Source: JALJPB01 sp963933115
GTDB taxonomy: Bacteria; Pseudomonadota; Gammaproteobacteria; Enterobacterales; Alteromonadaceae
Reading direction: 5' to 3'
Assembly: GCA_963933115.1 (NCBI GenBank)
Contig: CAWVSL010000054.1
Coordinates: forward strand, 1-14,561
Length of the DNA: 14,561 nt
Shown here: in pieces, positions 7,612 through 14,561 of the stretch
Numbering within the stretch: the stretch's first letter is position 1
How the letters are laid out: every line of letters begins with the position of its first letter
Notes under the pieces: model-generated
Seen by the model: only the letters and a program-made list of their open reading frames with translations
What the model was told of the DNA's origin: nothing
The model's database searches: none
Program-made: the position numbers and the translations under genes

Positions 7612-8238
7612 ATGAAAAAACTCATCACCACATTATTTGATCGCATCCTATTTACGGTAAGTTTTATTCTTGGCGTACAAGCGCCCGAATTTATGCAGTA
7701 ATATATTCAGCGCCTTTCAGGACATCTTGATGAGGCAAAACATCAATTACAACAATTTCAATTAATTGCTGATATGCGATTTAATGGCGATCTAAATTTG
7801 ATGATAGAGCGTTATCAAACGAATGCTGATAACGCTATCGCCCAAACAGCTAATGTCATTAGCGCTATGAACCAAAGAGTCACCGGTTTTGAGACCCAAC
7901 TAAGCCAATTACAAAACCATGACTATATCACTCAACTTTATCACTTTATTCGACAAATAGATCTAGTGATGGCTCAAGCAACTTTACGTGATTTTCAATT
8001 AGCTGTACCTATTGAAACTGGAGCATTGCTAACAGGTGCTATTTTTGCTTTTGCCACTTTATCACTACAAGCTGCTGCTATTGGCACTTTAAAAATAAGT
8101 GTTTATGGGATTAGAGGTAAATCAACAAATAAAAGTAATTTACCTCAGAGTAAAAAAAACTCAAAAATTAGAACCGTTGATTCAACAGATGACCTTATTG
8201 TTAAATCAAAAACTAAGACTGAGCAAGCGCTAGATTAA
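7612..8238 (+). pseudogene. DUF2937 family membrane protein gene interrupted by in-frame TAA
   Basis: Reading from ATG 7612 gives MKKLITTLFDRILFTVSFIL, then ...PEFMQ and a TAA at codon 30 (7699-7701). The same frame then runs on without any other break through YIQRLSGHLDEAKHQLQQ to a stop at 8236-8238. From memory, DUF2937 proteins have two glutamines before the tyrosine at this point, so a single CAA to TAA change explains the break. The rest is a typical DUF2937 protein: an N-terminal membrane segment, a coiled-coil-like middle, a second hydrophobic segment near ETGALLTGAIFAFATLSLQA and a long polar C-terminal tail. A start at ATG 7774 would give 154 residues without the first membrane segment and has no ribosome binding site. 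Function of the family is unknown. Sequencing error cannot be excluded. Confidence 0.8.
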
Positions 8239-9397
8239 AACGCTCAAAACCTTGAGTTAAGTCTTCAATGAGATCATCTACATCTTCAAGACCAATGTGT
8301 AAGCGTATTAATGGGTATTCATATTTCCACTTGGTAACCGTTCTAAGTGATTGCACATTGGAATTAGCTAAAATTAAACTTTCAAATCCTCCCCATGAAT
8401 AGCCCATTTTAAAATGTGACATGCCATCGAGTAATGCCGTAATGGCAGATTTATTACCTTTATTTAAAACAAAAGAAAATAAACCATTAGAACCCGTAAA
8501 GTCACGTTTAAAAAACTCATGGCCCGGGCATGACTCAAAAGCAGGGTGAAGAATAGTTTCAACCTCTTCGCGTTGCGATAACCAATTAGCCACTTTTAAG
8601 GCACTTTGTTGATGTTGTCTTAATCGTACACCTAAAGTACGGATGCCTCGAAGTGCCAAATATAAATCATCAGGAGAGGTACACTGACCCATTAAGTAAC
8701 TATTATTTCTTAATTGTGGCCAGTACTTCTCAGTAGCTGTTGCCGTACCTAGCATCACATCTGAGTGACCAACAATATACTTAGTAGCCGCTTGGACTGA
8801 AATATCAACGCCATAATCAAAGGGATTAAAGTTTATACCTGCGCCCCAAGTATTATCGAGCATAACAATACAATCATGTTTGTGTGCGACCTTGGCAATG
8901 GCGGGCACATCTTGTACTTCCATAGTCAATGAACCCGGAGACTCAAGAAATACAATCCGAGTATTAGGCTGTATTAATGCTTCAATACCAGCTCCTATCA
9001 TAGGATCATAATAGGTAGTCTCAATACCCAATTTATTTAAAATTTCATTACAGTAATCACGTGTAGGTTCATAAGCACTATCAAGCATTAAAATATGATC
9101 ACCGGTTTTTACAAAAGACAGTATTGCATTAGTAATCGCCGCCGTACCTGAAGGATATATTGCACAACCGGCACCACCTTCAAGTTGGGTCATCGCATCA
9201 CTAAAGGCAAATGATGTCGTTGTCCCGCGTCTGCCATATACCATAGTGTTGTTATGTTTATTCAACAGTGCATTATTCATCTCTTTTACGGTATTAAAAA
9301 CAACTGTAGAAGCACGAACAATAGGAGGATTGACTACACCATTAGAAAATTCAGGCTTGCGACCTGCCGTTACAAATTTAGTATCTTTTTTATTCAC
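8213..9397 (-). CDS. metC: cystathionine beta-lyase
   Basis: MetC is a PLP enzyme that cleaves cystathionine to homocysteine, pyruvate and ammonia in methionine biosynthesis. The 394 residues (395 in E. coli) align throughout. Characteristic blocks are YGRRGT (54-59), ELEGGAGC-like LEGGAGC (72-78), AYEPTRDYC (108-116), the PLP lysine Lys206 in QAATKYIVGHSD, and the C-terminal SWGGFESLILAN and IRLHIGLEDVDDLI. The aromatic residues and SWGG motif favour beta-lyase over cystathionine gamma-synthase. Translation starts at GTG 9395-9397, supported by AGAGGA 5 nt upstream. Its last 26 bp overlap the 3' end of the convergent DUF2937 gene. A possible MetJ operator lies 37 bp upstream. Confidence 0.95.
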   Translation of the reverse strand: MNKKDTKFVTAGRKPEFSNGVVNPPIVRASTVVFNTVKEMNNALLNKHNNTMVYGRRGTTTSFAFSDAMTQLEGGAGCAIYPSGTAAITNAILSFVKTGDHILMLDSAYEPTRDYCNEILNKLGIETTYYDPMIGAGIEALIQPNTRIVFLESPGSLTMEVQDVPAIAKVAHKHDCIVMLDNTWGAGINFNPFDYGVDISVQAATKYIVGHSDVMLGTATATEKYWPQLRNNSYLMGQCTSPDDLYLALRGIRTLGVRLRQHQQSALKVANWLSQREEVETILHPAFESCPGHEFFKRDFTGSNGLFSFVLNKGNKSAITALLDGMSHFKMGYSWGGFESLILANSNVQSLRTVTKWKYEYPLIRLHIGLEDVDDLIEDLTQGFERFNLALAQS

Positions 9398-9434
9398 TTT
9401 GTTCCTCTTTTATCAATAGGTAATCTTTTTAAAT

Positions 9435-9450
9435 AGGCATCTAGCCATCT
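9435..9450. promoter_or_regulatory. candidate MetJ operator (two tandem met boxes)
   Basis: Two adjacent 8-mers, AGGCATCT and AGCCATCT, each match the met box consensus AGACGTCT at 6 of 8 positions. MetJ binds two or more such boxes in tandem, and metC is a MetJ target in E. coli. The site lies 37 bp before the metC GTG, where a repressor would act. Neither flanking 8-mer continues the array, and no clear -10/-35 was identified, so this is a moderate call. Confidence 0.4.
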
Positions 9451-9610
9451 ATTAACCTTTTATAACCTTAAAATTAAATGGATGCACCTTTTATTTTGCG
9501 CTTTTATAGGTAGAAAAAAATTAGAATGAAATAACAAGCCGTAATACCTTAGTTATATCAGCCGTTAATTTGGTGGAATGGCCTTAACTTCAAACAGGAG
9601 CTAGGTAAGG

Positions 9611-9636
9611 TTCTTAACTCTCTTATGAGATAAGAA
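9611..9636. repeat. inverted repeat, imperfect hairpin
   Basis: TTCTTA (9611-9616) pairs with TAAGAA (9631-9636). Inside it TCTC (9619-9622) pairs with GAGA (9627-9630) around the loop TTAT, leaving two bases bulged on the left arm. The 10-bp stem is AT-rich and has no long T run, so it is not a clear terminator. It lies 10 bp from the next hairpin. Confidence 0.5.
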
Positions 9637-9646
9637 ATCGCTAAAG

Positions 9647-9668
9647 GTATGATATCCACTTATCATAC
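9647..9668. repeat. perfect 8-bp inverted repeat hairpin
   Basis: GTATGATA (9647-9654) and TATCATAC (9661-9668) are exact reverse complements around the 6-nt loop TCCACT. It could be an RNA hairpin in the polB 3' transcript, part of a small RNA, or an operator. No T run follows on either strand. Confidence 0.55.
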
Positions 9669-9762
9669 GTGGCCAAATAGCTAAAAGCTCTTTAAATACT
9701 CAGTAATCGACAGTCAAAAATAGCGCAGGTTACTTTAATTGCCAATAATAGAGAGATAGTCG

Positions 9763-9870
9763 ATGTTAAATTTCATAGTCATCGTTGTTTTATCAGCGGG
9801 TATTTCTATCAAACAATAGCAAACTCAACCTTCAAATACCTCGCCCTTTAATAAACCCAATTCAAAATAA
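9763..9870 (+). pseudogene. possible small membrane protein frame broken by TAG
   Basis: An ATG at 9763, preceded 7 nt upstream by GAGAG, opens MLNFIVIVVLSAGISIKQ and stops at TAG (9817-9819). The same frame then continues QTQPSNTSPFNKPNSK to TAA (9868-9870), overlapping the last bases of polB on the other strand. A hydrophobic segment followed by a polar tail is the look of a 35-residue single-pass protein, but so short a frame can arise by chance. Either an 18-residue peptide, a broken gene, or nothing. Confidence 0.2.
9796..9844. repeat. long inverted repeat just downstream of polB
   Basis: GCGGGTATTT (9796-9805) pairs with AAATACC-t-CGC (9834-9844) as a 10-bp stem with one bulged base. 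Inside the loop CTAT (9806-9809) and ATAG (9816-9819) can also pair. It begins 18 bp past the polB stop, a position suited to a polB 3'-end structure, but no T run follows on the minus strand. Confidence 0.4.
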
Positions 9871-12285
9871 ATCTAATTGTTTGTTAACTATCTTTTCAAA
9901 ACTGGTCCCAATAAAAGGTAAAATATCATTTGCTACCGTCTTTAATTGTCTATCAACATAAAAGTCATAATCTAGCGTCGAATCTAGATATTCTTTTGGC
10001 TGAGGCCCATTAAGAGTGATTAAGTACTCGATCCAGCCCTTATTTTGGTATTTTAACGGTTTATTTAATTTTTTATTAATGGCGTCAGCAATCCGAGCGG
10101 CCTTAACATGAGGTGGGACATTTTTGACATAATCGTTTAACCTTCTTCTAATTCGCTTTCGGTAAATCAGTAAATCATCAAACTCCCCCATTAATGTTTT
10201 ATTGACCGTGGTGACAATATAGCGCTCAACCGGCTCACCATTAAAAACACGTCGATAAAGCTCTTGTTGAAAAATTTTACTCAGTTCTGTCCAATCACTG
10301 CGGACAGTTTCCATCCCTTTAAAAATAAGCTTGTCGTCAGTGCCCGTTGATACGATACCTGCGTAACGTTTTTTGGTGCCAATCGTGCTGCCATTATCAA
10401 GAGTCCCTCCCCTTACTGTTGGCATTAAAAATTGACTAAAATGAGTTTCAAATTCTATTTCTAACTCACTGACTAAGTTAAAATCATCCTTTAACACTTG
10501 TTGCCACTTTTTATTAATGAAGGCTTGCAAATTTCTCCCAAGTTTACGACTTTCTGATGAAGACTTTTCGCTACCCACGTGTATAAAAATTGAATCAGTG
10601 TCTCCATAAATAACTTGGAAGCCATGATCTTCAATCCAGCCTTTCGTTGTTTTTATTAACTCATGACTACGTTTAGTAATAGAACCGGATAAACGGGGGT
10701 CAAAAAACCGGCAACCTGTTGAACCCAGTACCCCATAAAAGCTGTTCATAATAATCTTAAGTGCCTGAGATAACGCCGCGTTTTTTTCTTGCTTAGCTTT
10801 ATCACGCTCGCCCCATAAAGACTGGATAATGTCGGGTAAAAAATGATTATCTCTAGAGAAATAGGCACCGTCAAAACCTTTAACATTTTTGGATGGGTCT
10901 TTACAAAGCAAACCTTCAATTAACCCCATGGGATCAATTTTAAACGTTCGAATGATACTCGGGTACAGGCTTTTAAAATCAAGAACTAATATATTTTTAT
11001 ATAAGCCTGGAATAGAGTCCATTACATAGCCACCTGGAGCAATCAAATCAGACTCACCGTCGCCCATATTCGGAGCAACGTAACCACTACGGTGTAATTT
11101 AGGCAGGTAAAGATTAGTAAAAGCAGCAACAGAGCCACCAACTCGGTCGATAGCTAAGCCAGTTAATTGGGCTCTTAACATAGCAAACTCTAACAATTGA
11201 GTTTTTTTAAATATTAACCAAACCAAACGACAATCTTCAAGGTTATAAGCTGCTAATGCAGGTTTATTATGATAAAAATTATCAGTAATTTCTTGAAGGC
11301 GATTATCAACATCCTCTACCTTCTTACCGATACCAAGCAAGGTATTGGCAACATTATCGAGTGAGAAACTAGGAAAGTTATAAGTCGCTGTTTTTAATAG
11401 ATCAATACCATCTAGTACTACACGGCCAGCGATTTCTAAATAATTTTGCTCGGTGTTTTTATTCTTTCGCCAATAAGGAGCACTACCGTCTCTGCCAATA
11501 GAAAACTTAAGGCCATATTTATCATAACGTTTTTGCAATAACGTCATATCAAAATTAATGACATTCCAGCCAATAATAATATCAACATCATGTTCTTTAA
11601 ACCAAGCAACAAAAGCGTTTAGTAATTGTTTCTCATCCTCTAACCAAGTGATATTGGTTAAATCATCAGTCATCTTAGTATCCGTGGATGACATTACTTT
11701 AGCTAAATGACCTATCATAAAAACGTGCTGGTAAGACTCATTGTAAAAACCAATAGAATATAGCTCGCCATCCATTGAGCATTCAATATCAATTGATACC
11801 ATGGATAACGGTATATCAGTAGTTTGGGCCTGACACTTAGCATTATTAAAAGCAATAAATGGGTTGTTATTATTAATTTTTTCATCGCCAATGAAGTTAA
11901 TCCCTGCAGTGATAAAGCGCTCCATTAAATAACGTTCATCAGGACGGAAATCATCCTCATAACACTTGATGTTTTGTTGTTTTAAACACGATCTTGCCGC
12001 ATAAAAGTCACGCATATAATCAAAATATAAACCACAGACTTTTTGTTGGCTAAATGTTTTAAGACCCAGAGGCGTTATTTTATTAACATCGACATTTCTA
12101 GATAACAACACTTGTTTAGCGCTGTCAACTTGACGTTCCTCAACAAAAAAGACAGCTTGTTCATTTAATATTTCCAGCTTTACTGGGCCTTGAAGGGTTT
12201 TAAGCCATAGCGTCACCTTAATACCCGTACTGATATCTCGCGACTGCTTGGTTAATATAAAACCATTTTTTATCTGATTAACCAT
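9862..12285 (-). CDS. polB: DNA polymerase II (family B)
   Basis: Pol II is an accurate repair polymerase with 3'-5' proofreading that acts in replication restart and damage bypass. The 807 residues (783 in E. coli) are complete. Exonuclease motifs: DIE at 166-168 (Exo I), N241 with F245-D246 (Exo II), Y347 with D351 (Exo III). Polymerase motifs: A, DFKSLYPSII from Asp436; B, KIIMNSFYG (510-518); C, YGDTDS with Asp562 and Asp564; then GTKKRYAG (636-643). All catalytic aspartates are present, so it should be active. The last five residues, QLDLF (803-807), are a textbook beta sliding-clamp binding motif. The ATG at 12285 fits the E. coli N-terminus although no clear ribosome binding site precedes it. 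It is divergent from dinG across 148 bp; in E. coli both are LexA-controlled. Confidence 0.97.
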   Translation of the reverse strand: MVNQIKNGFILTKQSRDISTGIKVTLWLKTLQGPVKLEILNEQAVFFVEERQVDSAKQVLLSRNVDVNKITPLGLKTFSQQKVCGLYFDYMRDFYAARSCLKQQNIKCYEDDFRPDERYLMERFITAGINFIGDEKINNNNPFIAFNNAKCQAQTTDIPLSMVSIDIECSMDGELYSIGFYNESYQHVFMIGHLAKVMSSTDTKMTDDLTNITWLEDEKQLLNAFVAWFKEHDVDIIIGWNVINFDMTLLQKRYDKYGLKFSIGRDGSAPYWRKNKNTEQNYLEIAGRVVLDGIDLLKTATYNFPSFSLDNVANTLLGIGKKVEDVDNRLQEITDNFYHNKPALAAYNLEDCRLVWLIFKKTQLLEFAMLRAQLTGLAIDRVGGSVAAFTNLYLPKLHRSGYVAPNMGDGESDLIAPGGYVMDSIPGLYKNILVLDFKSLYPSIIRTFKIDPMGLIEGLLCKDPSKNVKGFDGAYFSRDNHFLPDIIQSLWGERDKAKQEKNAALSQALKIIMNSFYGVLGSTGCRFFDPRLSGSITKRSHELIKTTKGWIEDHGFQVIYGDTDSIFIHVGSEKSSSESRKLGRNLQAFINKKWQQVLKDDFNLVSELEIEFETHFSQFLMPTVRGGTLDNGSTIGTKKRYAGIVSTGTDDKLIFKGMETVRSDWTELSKIFQQELYRRVFNGEPVERYIVTTVNKTLMGEFDDLLIYRKRIRRRLNDYVKNVPPHVKAARIADAINKKLNKPLKYQNKGWIEYLITLNGPQPKEYLDSTLDYDFYVDRQLKTVANDILPFIGTSFEKIVNKQLDLF

Positions 12286-12324
12286 CTTAATTTATAACAA
12301 CTTCTAAAAGGGAGGATAAATTCC

Positions 12325-12344
12325 ATACAGTAGTGTATACAGTA
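12325..12344. promoter_or_regulatory. possible operator in the polB-dinG divergent region
   Basis: The 8-mer ATACAGTA occurs twice in direct orientation (12325-12332 and 12337-12344) with a 12-bp period. The second copy is also part of TAGTGTATACAGTA (12331-12344), a palindrome with one mismatched pair. Each copy resembles one half of the E. coli LexA box (TACTGTATA on the minus strand), but the canonical CTG-N10-CAG palindrome is absent. Its place 40 bp before polB and 90 bp before dinG suits a shared control site. Confidence 0.35.
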
Positions 12345-12364
12345 TTTATAGACATAAACACAAT

Positions 12365-12436
12365 TTAATGTAACCATGCCTTAAATTTGACTTCTTCACA
12401 CTCTTCTTCAAACTCTGGAATCGTATTACTGATATG
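12365..12436 (-). pseudogene. coding-like 23-codon fragment between polB and dinG
   Basis: On the minus strand a frame with no start codon reads HISNTIPEFEEECEEVKFKA then WLH and TAA (12365-12367), and is closed upstream by a stop at 12437-12439. The run of acidic residues ending in VKFKAWLH looks like the C-terminus of a real small protein rather than random AT-rich translation. It may be a leftover of a deleted gene, or chance. I do not recognise a family. Confidence 0.2.
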
Positions 12437-14560
12437 TTAAGTGACAAAATCAAAGAAATAATTCGTGGCGCATATAAAACCATTGGTGAGAATTTAGCAA
12501 ATTTCAATCCCAGATCACAGCAAACATTTCTTATCGCTGAAATTGCTAAAACATTAGCAGGTGAATATTCAAAGGAGAGAAAAATAATCACCGTTGAAGC
12601 AGGTACGGGTACCGGAAAGTCCCTTGCTTATTCATTAGGTGCAATTCCTCTGGCACTTGCTCGTGATAAAAAAGTATGTATTTCAACAGCCACTGTCGCA
12701 TTACAGGAACAACTGGTCGATAAAGACCTACCTTTTTTAAAAAAACACTCAGGGCTCAATTTTACCTTTACTTTAGCTAAAGGCAGGCAAAGATATGTTT
12801 GTCGTCAGAAACTTTCCCAAGCGGTAACTTCAAATCAAAAATCAGCAACGCCTCAAGTTGGTTTTACGTTTGCTGAGAAACCACAAGCGAGTGATATCCG
12901 CACACTAAATTCAATGTACCAAGCACTGACCGATGGCAGTTGGTTGGGTGATATCGACTCATGGTCTGAACATCTTCCTCATCACATTTGGCAACAAGTA
13001 CAAAGTGATAAACACAGTTGTTTAAAACATTTAACTGAGCACGCTCATTGCCCATTCCATAAAGCCAGAGAAACAATGGAGCAAGCCAATGTTTTAGTCA
13101 TCAATCATAGTTTGTTATTAGCTGACCTTGAGCTAGGAGGCGGTAGAATACTGCCTTCACCTGAAGACACCTTTTATATTATTGATGAAGCACACCACCT
13201 ACCAAAGGTAACGCGTGACCACTCCAGTGCTAATGTCAGTCTAAAGAGCGCCATTGATTGGTTAAATAAAATAGGTGAAACGGGTGATAAAATGGCTAAA
13301 TTAATTAAATCACAAAGGGCTATTTCACCAGCATTAAAATTAGGCGATGACTGCCAAGAGTTATTACTGGAAATGCAAAAAGTCATTAACTTTATCGAGA
13401 ATAATAAGCATACTTATTTCCCCCCTAGTGAACAGCAAAAAACCCCATCGAACTTTAAAAAAGATGATGAGAAAATCTACCGCTTTGAAAATGGACTCAT
13501 CCCTGACACCTTAAAAAATTGGGCTGAAGATATTCAAGAACTGAGTAAAAAGTCACTGGCTCATATCAATAAACTTTATAACTTTTTAATGGAGTCTGTT
13601 AAAGATGGTGATACACCAATGTACTTGGCAGAACCTTTATTGGCTGAAGCGGGTTTTTTAATCCAACGATTGGAAAATTTAATGGCACTATGGTCGATGT
13701 ACGCCAAAACTGATAGTGATAAAGGTGCTCCTATGGCGAGGTGGCTTGAAACCACACAGGGCAAGCGTCAAGATTATCTAGTGAGTGCATCACCAATAGA
13801 AGTAGGATTTACTTTAGAAGATAAGCTGTGGAGTAAATGTGAAGGCGCTGTTTTATGCTCAGCCACCCTGTTAGCGCTCAATTCTTTTGACCATTTTCGC
13901 TTTCAAAGTGGCTTAAAAAATAATGATGGTAGTCAATATCAGCAAGTTAACTCGCCCTTTGATTATCAAAAAAATGCCCAACTGGTTATTGCTAGAATGA
14001 AAAATGAACCCAGTGCCCCCCAATTTACTGATGAGTTAATCGAAAAGCTGCCACAGTATATTGAGCAAGGAAGAGCAAGTTTAGTCTTATTCTCTTCTTA
14101 CTGGCAAATGGAAAAAGTTGCTGAAGAATTACGTGATAAAAACAAAATGAACATCCAAATTCAAGGTGAACATTCCCGACAACATATTATAGAAACACAT
14201 AAGAAACGCTGTGATAAAGACCAAGAAAGTATTGTCTTTGGTACACAAAGCTTTTCTGAAGGGCTAGATCTACCCGGTAAATACTTAACGAATTTAATTA
14301 TTACCAAATTACCCTTCTCAGTTCCAACATCACCCGTTGAACAAGCTCAAGCTGAATACATCACAATTAAAGGCGGTAACCCATTTATGTCGTTATCGGT
14401 ACCAGAAACCTCTAAAAAGTTGGTACAAGCAACAGGAAGATTATTAAGAAATGAGCAGGATGAAGGCGTCATCACTATTATGGATAAAAGACTGGTCACT
14501 AAACGCTATGGTAAACAACTACTCGACTCTCTCCCCCCTTATGATCGTATTGTCGAATAA
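12434..14560 (+). CDS. dinG: ATP-dependent DNA helicase DinG
   Basis: DinG is a superfamily 2, XPD-like 5'-3' helicase that unwinds D-loops, R-loops and G-quadruplexes and is damage-inducible in E. coli. The 708 residues are complete (716 in E. coli). Motifs: N-terminal FNPRSQQ (24-30), Walker A EAGTGTGKS (55-63), DEAH box 251-254, VLCSATLL (motif III region), and C-terminal GTQSFSEGLDLPG and QATGRLLR (motifs V and VI). E. coli DinG holds a [4Fe-4S] cluster by Cys120, Cys194, Cys199 and Cys205. Here Cys123, Cys196 and Cys206 correspond to the first, second and fourth, but the third is missing: Thr201 stands near its place and the loop is one residue shorter. Length and N-terminus favour DinG over its paralogue YoaA. 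No clear ribosome binding site precedes the ATG. Confidence 0.93.
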   Translation: MLSDKIKEIIRGAYKTIGENLANFNPRSQQTFLIAEIAKTLAGEYSKERKIITVEAGTGTGKSLAYSLGAIPLALARDKKVCISTATVALQEQLVDKDLPFLKKHSGLNFTFTLAKGRQRYVCRQKLSQAVTSNQKSATPQVGFTFAEKPQASDIRTLNSMYQALTDGSWLGDIDSWSEHLPHHIWQQVQSDKHSCLKHLTEHAHCPFHKARETMEQANVLVINHSLLLADLELGGGRILPSPEDTFYIIDEAHHLPKVTRDHSSANVSLKSAIDWLNKIGETGDKMAKLIKSQRAISPALKLGDDCQELLLEMQKVINFIENNKHTYFPPSEQQKTPSNFKKDDEKIYRFENGLIPDTLKNWAEDIQELSKKSLAHINKLYNFLMESVKDGDTPMYLAEPLLAEAGFLIQRLENLMALWSMYAKTDSDKGAPMARWLETTQGKRQDYLVSASPIEVGFTLEDKLWSKCEGAVLCSATLLALNSFDHFRFQSGLKNNDGSQYQQVNSPFDYQKNAQLVIARMKNEPSAPQFTDELIEKLPQYIEQGRASLVLFSSYWQMEKVAEELRDKNKMNIQIQGEHSRQHIIETHKKRCDKDQESIVFGTQSFSEGLDLPGKYLTNLIITKLPFSVPTSPVEQAQAEYITIKGGNPFMSLSVPETSKKLVQATGRLLRNEQDEGVITIMDKRLVTKRYGKQLLDSLPPYDRIVE

Positions 14561-14561
14561 A

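Larger units (their letters stand above)
9398..9861. other. 464-bp intergenic region between metC and polB
   Basis: This stretch lies upstream of metC and downstream of polB, both on the minus strand. It contains the metC ribosome binding site, the candidate met boxes, three inverted repeats (9611-9636, 9647-9668, 9796-9844) and a short plus-strand frame with an in-frame stop (9763-9870). I see no complete gene, tRNA or mobile element. The central part (about 9540-9760) matches nothing I recognise. Confidence 0.6.

Noticed and set aside
7699..7701. Programmed recoding (selenocysteine or pyrrolysine) at the DUF2937 stop
   Set aside because: The codon is TAA; selenocysteine uses TGA and pyrrolysine uses TAG. 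Family members have an ordinary residue here, so a nonsense mutation or error is simpler.
7774..8238. A separate 154-residue gene starting at ATG 7774
   Set aside because: It is the in-frame remainder of the DUF2937 gene. There is no ribosome binding site before 7774, and family-typical sequence continues upstream of it back past the TAA.
9254..9436. Plus-strand open frame opposite the start of metC
   Set aside because: It is antisense to the well-conserved MetC N-terminus, has no recognisable product and no ribosome binding site.
12346..12591. Minus-strand open frame over the dinG start
   Set aside because: It overlaps the conserved DinG N-terminus in antisense and its translation shows no family features; another frame in the same region looks more protein-like and is reported as a fragment.
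1..14561. A dedicated defence, secretion or biosynthetic system
   Set aside because: Every long frame is a recognisable housekeeping, repair or small membrane protein, and no mobile, CRISPR or toxin-antitoxin genes are present; I found no basis for claiming a new multi-gene system.

Overview
The window reads as a chromosomal core segment of a low-GC gammaproteobacterium, most likely an Alteromonadales/Colwelliaceae-type marine bacterium. This placement is inferred. The proteins align by eye along their whole length with E. coli YbhK, Dcd, Mrp, MetG, TrhO, MetC, PolB and DinG, while intergenic DNA is strongly AT-rich. No phage gene, transposase, CRISPR array or obvious island boundary was seen.

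Layout. Bases 1-178 hold the end of a minus-strand tRNA operon, tRNA-Ala(GGC) then tRNA-Glu(TTC, cut by the window edge), driven by a clear sigma70 promoter at 262-290. A plus-strand ybhK/yvcK-family gene (486-1388) converges on a minus-strand mrp-dcd pair (3239-1447). metG (3325-5466) is divergent from mrp and is followed by trhO (5540-6523). A small exported rhodanese (7064-6654, minus) converges on trhO across a hairpin that may terminate both. A DUF962/Mpo1-like membrane gene (7269-7592) precedes a DUF2937 gene (7612-8238) that is broken by an in-frame TAA at codon 30. The 3' end of that gene overlaps the 3' end of metC (9397-8213, minus) by 26 bp. A 464-bp gap with several hairpins and a stop-interrupted short frame separates metC from polB (12285-9862, minus). 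polB is divergent from dinG (12434-14560), which ends one base before the window does.

How the genes relate. Most are housekeeping: translation (tRNAs, metG, tRNA U34 hydroxylase trhO), Fe-S assembly (mrp), dNTP metabolism (dcd), methionine synthesis (metC), and DNA repair (polB and dinG, both SOS genes in E. coli and here sharing one intergenic region). No dedicated new multi-gene system was found. The points most worth a second look are the nonsense-interrupted DUF2937 gene, a DinG that lacks one of the four cysteines known to hold the Fe-S cluster in E. coli, a possible MetJ operator upstream of metC, the polB-dinG control region with directly repeated LexA-like half-sites but no canonical LexA palindrome, and the structured metC-polB gap.
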